In this document: in pieces, positions 44,781-53,767 of the stretch | Numbering within the stretch: position 1 is the stretch's first letter | Layout: every line of letters begins with the position of its first letter | NCBI RefSeq assembly: GCF_000316035.1 | Contig: NZ_ANHX01000002.1 | Coordinates: forward strand, 62,001-126,000 | DNA: 64,000 nt | Source of the DNA: Paenibacillus sp. PAMC 26794 | GTDB taxonomy: Bacteria; Bacillota; Bacilli; Paenibacillales; Paenibacillaceae | Direction: 5' to 3' | Translations under genes and position numbers: made by a program | Notes under the pieces: model-generated | Told to the model about the DNA's origin: nothing | Databases searched by the model: none | Seen by the model: only the letters and a program-made list of their open reading frames with translations

Positions 44781-47657
44781 ATGCCGGAATGGACTTCTTT
44801 TCGTTACGAAGGCAACGATCTTGGCTTAACATATACTTGTGCTGCAAGTACTTTTAAATTGTGGGCACCTACGGCACAACGGGTTTATATATTGGTTTTT
44901 GAGGATGAAGGGCATTACAACGAGAATGGTAAGGTGCAAGAGCATACGGGTGGACGGGAACATTCCTTGACACGTGATGCGGACGGAATATGGACGTTGG
45001 AGCTTACAGGCGATTGGGCAGGACATTATTATATGTACCGAATTATCCATGATGATCAGCGGATTGAAGTAGTTGTTGATCCTTACGCCAGAGCGGTAAC
45101 GGCTAATGGGCAACGAACGGCGATTATAGATCCTGAGACCACCAACCCGGTCGATTGGGACCTGGATGTCAAACCTGCTTTTCTGCGTCCTGTCGATGCC
45201 GTGTTATATGAGTTGCATGTTCGTGATTTCTCCTCGGATCCACATGCAGATATTCCGTATAAGGGAAAATATCTGGCATTCACGGCATCCGGTCTGACGG
45301 ATAGAGCAGGCAATAGTATTGGGGTAGACCATCTTGCCGAACTGGGAGTCACTCATGTACATCTTCTGCCTGTGGCGGATTATCAGACGGTGAATGAACT
45401 CGCTACAGCAGATGTGGGTTCACATGTCAGAGCACCATACAACTGGGGGTATGATCCGCAACATTATAACGCTCCCGAAGGTTCGTATGCGACAGATCCA
45501 CGTGATCCGGTAGTTCGCATCCGAGAGTTGAAATCCCTCGTACAATCGCTGCACAGACAAGGCATTCGTGTTGTACTTGATGTTGTCTATAATCATACGT
45601 ATAGCGTGGAAGAGGGACCTTTTGAACGGATTGTACCAGGCTATTATTACCGTTATCGGGAGGATGGCACCCTCAGTAATGGTTCTGGTGTAGGCAATGA
45701 ATTGGCGACAGAACGTCCAATGGTGCGAAAATATATTCTGGATTCTCTCCGATATTGGGCAGAAGAATATCATGTGGACGGATTTCGATTTGACCTCATG
45801 GCCCTGATTGATACGGAAACGATGAATGAATTGACACGCGAATTGCGGGAGCAGATCGATCCGGCGTTTCTAATCTATGGGGAACCCTGGACGGGTGGAG
45901 ATTCACCTTTGAATAGCAAAACGTTAAAAGGAACCCAGCGAGGTCAGGGGTTTGCTGTATTTAATGATCACTTTCGCAGTGCAATCAAAGGGGATAGTGA
46001 TGGCAGCGGAAGAGGGTTTGTCACGGGCGCCGGAGGGCAGGAATATGAAATTCTCAGAGGATTAGCAGGAGCACTGGATGATTTCACATCTTCACCTGTG
46101 GAAGTTGTCAATTATGTAACTGCCCATGACAACCTCAATCTGTGGGATAAAATGGCGACAACAATGAACCTTAGACATGAATTAGGATTTCCCGTATGGA
46201 AGGACGGACAGCCCGTGGGTGGTGGGAGTGCTGAGTCCGCTGTAAAAGCAGCAGATCCTTATCGGTATGTGGATGCAGATGATGTTTTGAATCATGAGAT
46301 GGTTCGTCGCTCTTTACTGTCTTCCGGCATTCTGCTTACTTCTCAGGGAATTCCGTTTCTGCATTCAGGGGATGAGATGCTTAGATCCAAAGCCGGTGAT
46401 CATAACAGTTATCGGAGCGGGGATGCGGTGAACGCCATTACATGGGCCAACAAATCACGGTTCAGACCGGTGTTCGACTACTATCGTGGTCTTATTCATT
46501 TGCGGCGAACACATCCGGCTTTTCGCATGATTGATGCGGAACAGGTACGAAATCACCTTCGTGTCATTCGTGCGGATGGCAATGTAGTTGCCTTTATACT
46601 TCAGAATGGTGCGAATCAGGACACCTGGAATCAGATTATGGTCATCTATAACGGAACGGAATATCAGCAGCACGTGGATCTGGGTGAAGGGGACTGGCAT
46701 GTCGTTGTCAATGATCATCAAGCAGGCACAGACCTGATCGAGACTGTTCGTGGTACTGTTCAGGTAGAACGATGGTCCTTAATGGTACTGTATGACACAG
46801 AGCATGCTGGAGGCGCTGAACCATCAACAGTGGAGATTAGTTTTCCTCGCCAGGTATATAGTCCGAAGGAGACCACTCAACTGCGAGCGATCGTACGAGA
46901 CAGCATTGGCAATGTGGTAGAAAAAGCTCCAGTTACCTGGACTTCTTCTGATCCGGATATTATTCAGATCCAGCCTAATGGAACAATCCATGCACTGGAA
47001 CGAGGGGAAGCTTCGATTACAGTCCACTGTGGGGACATAACGGCAAGCTGTATGTTACAAGTGGATTATCGTCATGCTGAACGAATCGAAATTGTGGGCG
47101 AACCTGTCATGTACATGACTCGAATCAGTCGCTTCCGTGCCTTGGTTCTGGATCAATTTGGTCAGCCGCTTCAGGATTCGAATATACGCTGGAGCTCTTC
47201 TCATCCAGAACTTGCAGCGGTGAGTGCAGCAGGGATCGTACGTGCGATGACACCTGGAGTAACCCATATTATTGCTGAGGCTGGAGGAATCCGGGCAATG
47301 CTTGGCGTAACGATTCATAAACAGATTTCGCGAACCGTCACGCTTCGATACGAACGGGAAGACCAGCATTATGAAGGTTGGGATGTCTGGGTATGGGGCA
47401 CAGGTATGGAGGACGGAGCAGTACGGCTGGAACAAGTCGGCAATGCCGCCGAAGCCCGCTTCCGCGTTGCTCCGGGTCTGCATCACCTGGGATTGATCAT
47501 TCGATTGAACGAATGGGAAGCTAAAGATACGTGCGGAGACCGTTACGTGGACATTGTACCTGAAGACGGGGATGTACACATTATTGTCCGTAGCGGATCA
47601 GACGAGATGCAGATCATTCGTGAAAGCGAAAAAACAGAGGATCGTAATAGCGCATAG
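44781..47657 (+). CDS. type I pullulanase with C-terminal Ig-like and starch-binding domains
   Basis: A 958-residue paralogue of the preceding pullulanase. The N-terminal CBM48-like and GH13 parts (about 1-675) include YNWGYDPQHYNAPEGSYA, DVVYNHT, DGFRFDLMAL, YGEPWTGG and NYVTAHDNLNLWD. After that come two BIG2-like Ig domains (about 685-765 and 765-845) and a C-terminal CBM41/PUD-like domain (about 850-945; VTLRYEREDQHYEGWDVWVW). CBM41 is usually N-terminal in secreted pullulanases; here it is C-terminal in a protein without a signal peptide. ATG 44781 fits the RBS AAGGCGGTG; the GTG at 44772 lies inside that RBS. Confidence 0.92.
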   Translation: MPEWTSFRYEGNDLGLTYTCAASTFKLWAPTAQRVYILVFEDEGHYNENGKVQEHTGGREHSLTRDADGIWTLELTGDWAGHYYMYRIIHDDQRIEVVVDPYARAVTANGQRTAIIDPETTNPVDWDLDVKPAFLRPVDAVLYELHVRDFSSDPHADIPYKGKYLAFTASGLTDRAGNSIGVDHLAELGVTHVHLLPVADYQTVNELATADVGSHVRAPYNWGYDPQHYNAPEGSYATDPRDPVVRIRELKSLVQSLHRQGIRVVLDVVYNHTYSVEEGPFERIVPGYYYRYREDGTLSNGSGVGNELATERPMVRKYILDSLRYWAEEYHVDGFRFDLMALIDTETMNELTRELREQIDPAFLIYGEPWTGGDSPLNSKTLKGTQRGQGFAVFNDHFRSAIKGDSDGSGRGFVTGAGGQEYEILRGLAGALDDFTSSPVEVVNYVTAHDNLNLWDKMATTMNLRHELGFPVWKDGQPVGGGSAESAVKAADPYRYVDADDVLNHEMVRRSLLSSGILLTSQGIPFLHSGDEMLRSKAGDHNSYRSGDAVNAITWANKSRFRPVFDYYRGLIHLRRTHPAFRMIDAEQVRNHLRVIRADGNVVAFILQNGANQDTWNQIMVIYNGTEYQQHVDLGEGDWHVVVNDHQAGTDLIETVRGTVQVERWSLMVLYDTEHAGGAEPSTVEISFPRQVYSPKETTQLRAIVRDSIGNVVEKAPVTWTSSDPDIIQIQPNGTIHALERGEASITVHCGDITASCMLQVDYRHAERIEIVGEPVMYMTRISRFRALVLDQFGQPLQDSNIRWSSSHPELAAVSAAGIVRAMTPGVTHIIAEAGGIRAMLGVTIHKQISRTVTLRYEREDQHYEGWDVWVWGTGMEDGAVRLEQVGNAAEARFRVAPGLHHLGLIIRLNEWEAKDTCGDRYVDIVPEDGDVHIIVRSGSDEMQIIRESEKTEDRNSA

Positions 47658-47710
47658 TTTATTTATTTATTTATAACATCGAATGTAGTTCGTCAAAACC
47701 TTGTTAAACC

Positions 47711-47741
47711 AGCAGTTGGAAGAGATTCCGACTGCTTTTTT
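47711..47741 (+). terminator. terminator after the second pullulanase
   Basis: AGCAGTTGGAA pairs with TTCCGACTGCT (one G-U pair, GAGA loop), followed by six Ts. Confidence 0.88.
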
Positions 47742-47796
47742 GGTCTGATTATACGCCACATAACTTGCCAAAAAATAAAGAATTGTCCTGTTCCGT

Positions 47797-47823
47797 GTTT
47801 GAGATCCTCTATCATTGGGGTAA
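47797..47823 (+). promoter_or_regulatory. sigma-B-like promoter before the L25/Ctc gene
   Basis: GTTTGA (47797-47802), a 15-base spacer and GGGTAA (47818-47823) resemble the general-stress consensus GTTTAA/GGGTAT. B. subtilis ctc is a classic sigma-B gene. Whether this organism has sigma-B cannot be seen here. Confidence 0.4.
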
Positions 47824-47941
47824 ATATAGATATGGCCCACGATTCGGCCAAAGGAAAAAAGACCAATATGGTCTATAAGCGAAGTTTTAGCGCTTTCCAA
47901 CAAATATAATGTAGTGATCCCTTGAAGGAGGATGTTCAATC

Positions 47942-48571
47942 ATGAAATCCAACGGAAAAATGGCTCAACTTACAGCAACGCCAAGAACGGAAAAGAAAGG
48001 TGCAGCACTGCGCCTGTTAAGACAAGGCGGACGAGTTCCTGCAGTCGTTTACGGCCCGGGACTTGAAGGTGCTTCAATACATGTAGACGAAAAAGAGATG
48101 CTGAAAGTGGCACGCACAGGTCGCTCCGAAATGTTCAACCTGAATGTTGAGGGTGGTAAAACGGTTCCGGTGCTGATCAAGGATCAGCAAGAGCGTAACG
48201 GACGTTTGCTGCATGTAGACTTCCTGCAAATTTCCAAGAACAAGCCAATCAGCGTAAGTGTATCGATCGACTTCCAGGGTACAGCAGCCGGTTCGAAAGC
48301 TGGCGGTGTATTCCAGACACAGGAGACACAGCTGGAAGTAGAAGGATTGCCTGCGGATCTGCCAACGTCCATTGAGGTGGATGTGAGCGGATTGGATATT
48401 GGTGATCGCTTGACTGCTGCGGATATCAAACTGGATAAAGGTTTGACACTCGTAACATCACCTGATTCGATCATCGCGTCCGTCATGCCGCCACAAGCGG
48501 CTGAGGAAGAGCCAACGGCTTCTGCTGAGGATGCTGAACCGGCAGCTGAAGAAAAAGCTACAGAAGAATAA
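47942..48571 (+). CDS. rplY: 50S ribosomal protein L25 / general stress protein Ctc
   Basis: 5S rRNA-binding ribosomal protein of the long Ctc type. The 209 residues have the N-terminal L25 beta-barrel (about 8-100; RLLRQGGRVPAVVYGPG) and the C-terminal TL5/Ctc domain (about 100-190). An acidic Glu/Ala-rich tail ends the protein. AAGGAGGATG precedes the ATG. Monocistronic, with its own terminator. The upstream sigma-B-like motif suggests stress induction, as in B. subtilis. Confidence 0.95.
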   Translation: MKSNGKMAQLTATPRTEKKGAALRLLRQGGRVPAVVYGPGLEGASIHVDEKEMLKVARTGRSEMFNLNVEGGKTVPVLIKDQQERNGRLLHVDFLQISKNKPISVSVSIDFQGTAAGSKAGGVFQTQETQLEVEGLPADLPTSIEVDVSGLDIGDRLTAADIKLDKGLTLVTSPDSIIASVMPPQAAEEEPTASAEDAEPAAEEKATEE

Positions 48572-48610
48572 GCCAAGCTTAGGGATCTCATCAGATCCCA
48601 TGCTTAGCCG

Positions 48611-48639
48611 AAGCCCAGTCCTAGTGACTGGGCTTTTTA
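48611..48639 (+). terminator. terminator of the L25/Ctc gene
   Basis: AGCCCAGTC pairs perfectly with GACTGGGCT (5-base loop), then five Ts. A second GGGATC/GATCCC hairpin stands directly before it. Confidence 0.92.
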
Positions 48640-48729
48640 TATTTTCAGGACAAGAGATTGTGCTAGTCGCATGAAGAATGAGAATGTACTACAATACATG
48701 TTAAAGGGTTAGAAAGTAGGTTTAATTCA

Positions 48730-49248
48730 ATGTTTGATCCAACGGTGTATGACAATCTGAAAGTCGGGTTTGAGAATTATCTCTATGATATGGATAACCT
48801 GGATGAACGTATTCAGATTACGGGGCGGAAAGATCGGCTGGAGATGGCAGTGATGTCCAGAGAGTTCACATTACAATTCTGTCTCAGGGATCGCCCGGAA
48901 GTAACAGGGGAAGTCGTATTAAGCAGTTCCCTTGAGGAGCTTGCAGCAGAGATACTGGAGACGCCTGATGCACATCCGGGTTGCCGTTTGGAACTACGGT
49001 TTGGTATGGTTGTGAAGGAGCCTGAGAAGCAGTGCCCGGTTATTCGTCCGATATTACAGAAGAGCTGGCCTGAGCAGAGGATATACCAGAACATCCGGTA
49101 TATCTTTGATGAACAGCCAATCATGTATAACGTCACGGCTCACATTTATTTTGACCGCAGTGTGAATGAAGACCAGATGGGGGACATTGCTGAACTCTGT
49201 GAGCATATGGCGAATGTGATGAATCAATTATTACAGTTGCATAACTAG
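48730..49248 (+). CDS. hypothetical protein, unknown family
   Basis: A 172-residue soluble, acidic protein beginning MFDPTVYDNLKVGFENYLYD. It has no signal peptide, membrane segment or motif I recognise. The mix of beta-rich centre (FTLQFCLRDR; CRLELRFGMVV) and a C-terminal amphipathic helix (GDIAELCEHMANVMNQLLQLH) suggests a compact globular domain. It is flanked by its own terminator, so it is a single-gene unit, and codon use matches its neighbours. I consider it a real gene. Confidence 0.75.
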   Translation: MFDPTVYDNLKVGFENYLYDMDNLDERIQITGRKDRLEMAVMSREFTLQFCLRDRPEVTGEVVLSSSLEELAAEILETPDAHPGCRLELRFGMVVKEPEKQCPVIRPILQKSWPEQRIYQNIRYIFDEQPIMYNVTAHIYFDRSVNEDQMGDIAELCEHMANVMNQLLQLHN

Positions 49249-49258
49249 TAATTCCGAG

Positions 49259-49297
49259 AAAAGCCTTGTCTCTTTGTAGAGATCAGGGCTTTTTTTG
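49259..49297 (+). terminator. terminator of the hypothetical gene
   Basis: AAAGCC..TCTCT pairs with AGAGA..GGGCTTT with small internal loops, then seven Ts. Confidence 0.85.
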
Positions 49298-49523
49298 TAT
49301 TATTTTTAGAAAATTGTATAGGCTTTCAGGCTTAGGTTTAAGGGCTTTTGGGTTAATGTTTTACGCAAGCAAGTAAGAGAATGTATATTAAAAGGGGGTA
49401 AAAGTGCAATTGGACTATACAGAAATGGTGAAATTGCGAAAATAAAATTGGGACTAAAGATTTAGTTCTGTACTAAAGGAACTAGTTTTCCTTGCCGATA
49501 AAATATCGAAGGGGAGAAACTAC

Positions 49524-50498
49524 ATGACAGAGAAATTAATTCGTCTGCTGCGTATACTTCAGGCTATACAAGCAAATCCTGGGATTTCGGCCAAGGAGTT
49601 GGCGCTGAAATGCGGTACGACTGTACGCACGATTTATCGTGATCTCCGGATTTTGGATAGGGTCGCCCCGATTATGAATGAAGGATACGGCAAGGGTTAC
49701 CGATTTATTGGTGAGTTTGCGATGTATCCATTAGATTTTACTGAACAGGAAGCCATGGTTTTCTCCATGCTTCCGTCCGTAGTTGATACCTCCAAGTTAC
49801 CTGCTGAGTTCGATTCAGCTTTTGACAAGGTCATGTCGGCTCATACCAAATTAAAATCAAGAAACAGTGACATTGTAGAGAATATTGCGGGAATTATTCG
49901 GATGGGCACGCCAGCTTATCGTGAGGAAGGAAAGGACCCTAATTTGCTGATTCCCATCATCGAAGCTATTCTAAGCCAGCAAACCATTCGTACTCAATAT
50001 CATGCGCTGACAAGAAATGAGATCACAGTTCGCGATATCGATCCCTATTATCTCATTCCACGTGATCAACGTTTTTATTTGATCGGATACTGTCATTTGC
50101 TGCAAAAAGTTCGATTGTTTCGAATTAGCCGTTTTTTGGATGTGACACGAACAAATGCCGGTTTCGACAAGGGTGGTTTCAACATAACACAGTACATGAA
50201 GAACACATGGTCTATTGACCGTGGCGACGAAAATATCCATTTCAAGGTAAGATTCTCTGAGAAAGTGGCCCCCTACATAAAAGAAGAAGAAATGTTTGTT
50301 CGCCCGCGAATGACGAATATGTCGGATGGGGGATTGTTATTTGAAGTGACACTGAATAGCAGTAGAGAATTTTTGAAATGGTTGTATCAATTTGGGCCCG
50401 AGGCAGAGGTACTTGAACCTCGTGAGTTTCGTAGAGAGATACGCAGGCAACTTGTCGAGTGGTTGGAACATTATGATGAAACCGATATATCTTTGTAA
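49524..50498 (+). CDS. HTH regulator with WYL domain (YafY/DeoR-like)
   Basis: A 324-residue transcription factor. The N-terminal winged HTH (about 1-65; NPGISAKELALKCGTTVRTIYRDLRIL in parts) is followed by a WYL domain (about 145-225; IRTQYHALTRNEITVRDIDPYYLIPRDQRFYLIGYC in parts) and a C-terminal WCX-like extension. WYL proteins sense small ligands or nucleic acids and frequently control DNA-damage or defence genes. It starts behind GAAGGGGAGA. The HIRAN-like gene follows by 42 bases, so co-expression is likely. Confidence 0.9.
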   Translation: MTEKLIRLLRILQAIQANPGISAKELALKCGTTVRTIYRDLRILDRVAPIMNEGYGKGYRFIGEFAMYPLDFTEQEAMVFSMLPSVVDTSKLPAEFDSAFDKVMSAHTKLKSRNSDIVENIAGIIRMGTPAYREEGKDPNLLIPIIEAILSQQTIRTQYHALTRNEITVRDIDPYYLIPRDQRFYLIGYCHLLQKVRLFRISRFLDVTRTNAGFDKGGFNITQYMKNTWSIDRGDENIHFKVRFSEKVAPYIKEEEMFVRPRMTNMSDGGLLFEVTLNSSREFLKWLYQFGPEAEVLEPREFRREIRRQLVEWLEHYDETDISL

Positions 50499-50540
50499 AA
50501 ATTTTAATCATGGAGAAATACAAGAAAAGGAGCAGGTAAT

Positions 50541-50903
50541 ATGAGCACCAAATTATTCGCAACTATGTATGGGATGGATCACTACCATGGAGTACAGGCT
50601 TTACATGTGGGGGATACCGTGTATCTCGTCAAAGATCCAGATAATCGTTTGGATCATCAAGCGATTAAGGTTGTTATTCCCCCGATTGGAGCCGTAGGTT
50701 ATATCGTTAATGATCCACTTGTCGTACCTCATGGATGTTGGACAGGGACTGCATTCTACGATGTATTTCATCAACTAACGTGTGCCAAAGTACGATTCAT
50801 GATGAGAGATATGGTGATTATGGAGTTAATTGAGATGAGTCACATTCCTGTTCCGCAGATGGATTCTTTGATTAAGGAATGGCAATTTCGTGAAAAAGCT
50901 TGA
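50541..50903 (+). CDS. stand-alone HIRAN-like domain protein
   Basis: A 120-residue protein whose first two-thirds read as a HIRAN-type OB-like fold: TMYGMDHYHGVQALHVGDTV, then YLVKDPDNRLDHQAIKVV and IGAVGYIVNDP. HIRAN domains occur in SNF2 helicases such as HLTF, where they bind DNA 3' ends. Here the domain stands alone. The RBS is AAAAGGAGCAGG. It is paired with the WYL regulator upstream; a DNA-binding or damage-recognition role is inference from domain similarity only. Confidence 0.65.
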   Translation: MSTKLFATMYGMDHYHGVQALHVGDTVYLVKDPDNRLDHQAIKVVIPPIGAVGYIVNDPLVVPHGCWTGTAFYDVFHQLTCAKVRFMMRDMVIMELIEMSHIPVPQMDSLIKEWQFREKA

Positions 50904-50910
50904 TCATCGT

Positions 50911-50941
50911 AACAAAAGAAGGCTCATTTACGGATGAGCCT
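50911..50941 (-). terminator. terminator of the glycosyltransferase gene
   Basis: AGGCTCAT pairs with ATGAGCCT; on the minus strand it is followed by TCTTTTGTT. The hairpin contains the stop codon of the gene. Confidence 0.7.
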
Positions 50942-52024
50942 GGTATAGGTCGCTTCCAGATGCATGGCTGTTCTTGCCCAACTGAAATATGCCCTTGCGC
51001 TGTCTCGGCCAGCCTTTCCTAACTTCTCGGCAAAAGTGGGATTGCTTGCAAGTTTGTACAGGTAAGAGGCGAAACGTTGGGGACGCTTATAAGCGGTGAC
51101 AAGGTATCCATTGATACCTGATTCAATAATCTCACGAATACCTCCGTTATCCGAAGCAATAACGGGTAATCCTGAAGCCATCGCCTCAACATTAACCAGG
51201 CCAAAAGCTTCATGTTCTTGAGACGGACAGACCAGACAATCGACTGCCCGATACAACTGATCGATATGCTCATGGTTTATCTGACCACGGAAGGAAACAT
51301 GGACTTTTTGTTTTTGGGCAAGTTCGCGAAGTTTACGCATGTAATACGGAGGTCCTTTGCCTGCAACAAGCAGTTGAACAGGCTGTTGCTGAAGGAGGGC
51401 AGTCGCACGAATTAAAACGTCTACACCTTTTCCAGGGATCAGCCTGCCGACATACAGAATAGAGAATGGTTTAGTTACTCCAAATTGTGTACGCAGATGA
51501 ATCTGTTCTAGGCTGGATTCAACAGGTCTGAAGCGGCTTAGATCTGCACCCAATGGAACAACACTCATCCGGTGTTTTACCAACGGAAATCTGCGGCCTA
51601 ACCTTTGTCGCAGGGAATGACTGTTGACGGCAATCCAATCAGCTTTTTTCATTAATGCGAGTTTGGAAGGCCCGGGCTGAGCAAACGTTAACGAGTGAAG
51701 ATAGAGTACAACGGGAGTGCGTGGAAAAGCTCGTTTGATGGTAGCCATACTTCGTGGCCTGTTATCCACTTGAATTACATCATAGGGTTGTTGGGATAAC
51801 AAACGTATGACTGCTTTGGTGTACATGACAGGACTCGTTGCAGGGACACGTTGAATAGTGATACCGTCGATCTGTTCTGTGGCGGCGAGACCTTGCATTT
51901 GACGACTTATAATGGTCACCTGATGGCGATGGGCTAGTTCACGAGCGATGCCCAGGATACAGATTTCCACGGAACCATTACCGGGCAAAGGCAATTTCTC
52001 GGGTGCAACCATGGCTATTTTCAT
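50924..52024 (-). CDS. glycosyltransferase family 4 (spore-coat CotSA-like)
   Basis: A 366-residue GT-B-fold transferase. It starts MKIAMVAPEKLPLPGNGSVE and has the central FSILYVGRLIPGKGVDVLIRA and the nucleotide-sugar site HEAFGLVNVEAMASGLPVIASDNGGI (read in parts). I start it at 52024 behind AAGGAGGAG; a longer frame to 52126 lacks homology. CotSA-type enzymes decorate spore coat or surface polysaccharide. The sugar and acceptor cannot be read from sequence. Confidence 0.88.
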   Translation of the reverse strand: MKIAMVAPEKLPLPGNGSVEICILGIARELAHRHQVTIISRQMQGLAATEQIDGITIQRVPATSPVMYTKAVIRLLSQQPYDVIQVDNRPRSMATIKRAFPRTPVVLYLHSLTFAQPGPSKLALMKKADWIAVNSHSLRQRLGRRFPLVKHRMSVVPLGADLSRFRPVESSLEQIHLRTQFGVTKPFSILYVGRLIPGKGVDVLIRATALLQQQPVQLLVAGKGPPYYMRKLRELAQKQKVHVSFRGQINHEHIDQLYRAVDCLVCPSQEHEAFGLVNVEAMASGLPVIASDNGGIREIIESGINGYLVTAYKRPQRFASYLYKLASNPTFAEKLGKAGRDSARAYFSWARTAMHLEATYTRLIRK

Positions 52025-52240
52025 GATCAGGCTCCTCCTTGTCCGACATCTGTAACAATCTTCGTCATATATCTTATGAGAAGCTAAAGCATTTGGCTCC
52101 TGCGAAATGGTAGGTGAACCACCCATATAAGCGTGCAGGAATATTCTGCTGCACGGAATGAAGCGGAGATATTCAGCTTTTGTGATATACTGTACGGGAA
52201 CAATTGAATTCGTTACATGTATAAAAGCAGGAGGAAAATG

Positions 52241-52552
52241 ATGTTACATTCTATGCTGGGACGTTTCCGGCTGATGTTGTGGTTGCAGGGCATTTCGTAC
52301 ATTTTGCTACTGTTTGTTGCTTTTCCGTTGAGAAATGCCGGGGTTATGCCGCAGGCTGTCACATGGTTTGGGAATCTGTACGGTTTTTTGTTTTTAATGT
52401 ACTTGTTATTTATGGTGAGTATGTACACCTCACAGAAGTGGCGTCTACGCCGTCCAATTGCTCTATTCTTCGTTTCTTTCATTCCACTGGAGAATATGAT
52501 CTACGATGTTGTCGTATTCCGTAAGCTGTACCGTCAACTAAATAAAGCTTGA
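52241..52552 (+). CDS. DUF3817-type small membrane protein
   Basis: A 103-residue integral membrane protein with three hydrophobic helices (about 10-28, 40-62 and 75-90). The N-terminal LGRFRLMLWLQGISYILLLF pattern and the Gly-rich second helix are typical of the DUF3817/YdzA family, function unknown. ATG 52241 is 6 bases after AGGAGG; ATG 52238 is also possible. Its stop codon overlaps the -35 box of the downstream riboswitch promoter. Confidence 0.8.
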   Translation: MLHSMLGRFRLMLWLQGISYILLLFVAFPLRNAGVMPQAVTWFGNLYGFLFLMYLLFMVSMYTSQKWRLRRPIALFFVSFIPLENMIYDVVVFRKLYRQLNKA

Positions 52553-52578
52553 CTTTATTTAACATTATGAAATATGAT
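52549..52578 (+). promoter_or_regulatory. promoter of the manganese riboswitch/TerC unit
   Basis: TTGACT (52549-52554), 18 bases, TATGAT (52573-52578). The -35 box overlaps the TGA of the preceding gene. Confidence 0.6.
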
Positions 52579-52623
52579 GAGTACAGGTTAAACAACCCGT
52601 TCCAACTAAAACTACATATTCCT

Positions 52624-52719
52624 GTTAAAGGGGAGTAGCTTTTACAGTAAAGTCGTCAGTTCGGGATCATATCCCCGGCTTTATTGGCAGCAATTTTGTT
52701 GTTAGCGAGACCTTTACCA
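52624..52719 (+). promoter_or_regulatory. yybP-ykoY manganese riboswitch
   Basis: Conserved elements in order: AAAGGGGAGTAGC, ACAGTAAAGTCGTCA, CCGGCTTT and GTTAGCGAGACCTTTACC, with P1 formed by TAAAGG and CCTTTA. This is the Mn2+-sensing aptamer. Its 3' end is also the 5' arm of the first terminator. Confidence 0.95.
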
Positions 52720-52749
52720 AGTTTTTATGCTGGGTAAAGGTCTCTTTTT
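52707..52749 (+). terminator. first expression-platform terminator
   Basis: GAGACCTTTACC (52707-52718) pairs perfectly with GGTAAAGGTCTC (52733-52744), then five Ts. It is mutually exclusive with aptamer P1. Confidence 0.92.
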
Positions 52750-52757
52750 ATGGATAT

Positions 52758-52796
52758 AAAAGGACCTTACCAGTGATGGTAAAGGTCCTTTTTTTT
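52758..52796 (+). terminator. second terminator in tandem
   Basis: AAAGGACCTTACCA pairs with TGGTAAAGGTCCTTT (one bulge), followed by eight or more Ts, nine bases after the first terminator and about 30 before the TerC start. Confidence 0.88.
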
Positions 52797-52826
52797 GTAC
52801 ATCATAAGAATATTAAGGAGGAGTCA

Positions 52827-53648
52827 ATGTTGGATGTTTCATTATTATTAGAATATGGGTGGGTGCTTGCTGTCTTAGTGGTCCTTGAAGGATTACTCGC
52901 AGCAGATAATGCATTGGTACTCGCAATTATGGTTAAACACTTACCTGAAGATAAGCGCAAAAAAGCGTTGTTCTATGGTCTGATGGGTGCATTTGTTTTC
53001 CGTTTAGGTTCGTTGTTCCTGATCTCTTTCCTCGTCGATGTATGGCAAGTACAAGCGATCGGTGCCCTGTATCTCCTGTATATTTCGATTAACCACATCG
53101 TTAAAAAGATACTGGGTAGTCGCAACAAAACAGATGAAGCAGCGGATTCAACGCCTAAGAAACCGAAAAAACAATCCGGTTTCTGGATGACCGTTTTCAA
53201 GGTTGAAGTAGCGGATATCGCATTTGCAGTCGATTCCATTCTGGCTGCTGTTGCTTTGGCAGTGGCCTTGCCACCAAGTGGATTGCCTCCAATTGGCGGA
53301 CTTGACGGTGGACAGTTTATCGTTATCTTCCTCGGTGGATTCATCGGGCTTGTGATCATGCGTTTTGCAGCCACATACTTCGTGAAATTGCTTCATTCCC
53401 GTCCAGGGCTTGAAGTTGCGGCTTTTGTCATCGTAGGTTGGGTAGGGGTTAAGTTGGCTGTTATTACACTTGCACACCCTTCATTGGGTGTTCTGGATGA
53501 GCATTTCCCGGAAAATAAAATTTGGAAATTCGGATTCTATATTGTACTGATCACCATTGCGGTATGTGGTTGGTTCCTGTCTTCCAAAGTTCCTGAAAAA
53601 GAAGATGAGAATCCGGTTGAAGAGTTGGAAAAACAAGCAGGACTGTAA
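52827..53648 (+). CDS. TerC-family membrane protein, probable manganese exporter
   Basis: A 273-residue membrane protein with about seven helices. The TerC signature LEGLLAADNALVLAIMVKHLP (residues 18-38) and the second acidic motif KVEVADIAFAVDSILAA are present. I start at ATG 52827 behind AAGGAGGAG; the longer frame from 52773 runs through the second terminator. TerC/YkoY-type proteins (MeeY, MeeF) move Mn2+ out to metallate secreted enzymes. The upstream Mn2+ riboswitch strongly supports this role. Confidence 0.93.
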   Translation: MLDVSLLLEYGWVLAVLVVLEGLLAADNALVLAIMVKHLPEDKRKKALFYGLMGAFVFRLGSLFLISFLVDVWQVQAIGALYLLYISINHIVKKILGSRNKTDEAADSTPKKPKKQSGFWMTVFKVEVADIAFAVDSILAAVALAVALPPSGLPPIGGLDGGQFIVIFLGGFIGLVIMRFAATYFVKLLHSRPGLEVAAFVIVGWVGVKLAVITLAHPSLGVLDEHFPENKIWKFGFYIVLITIAVCGWFLSSKVPEKEDENPVEELEKQAGL

Positions 53649-53685
53649 TAATTATGTTACGCTAACAACATCATTATTATTTGGA

Positions 53686-53723
53686 AAACAGGAGATTGTC
53701 CTAGGACAATCTCCTGTTTTTGT
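53686..53723 (+). terminator. terminator after TerC
   Basis: AAACAGGAGATTGTCC pairs perfectly with GGACAATCTCCTGTTT, continuing into TTGTTT. Confidence 0.92.
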
Positions 53724-53767
53724 TTACATATGAAAAATGCAACATGGTCCAATTTCCAAGAAAAGGG

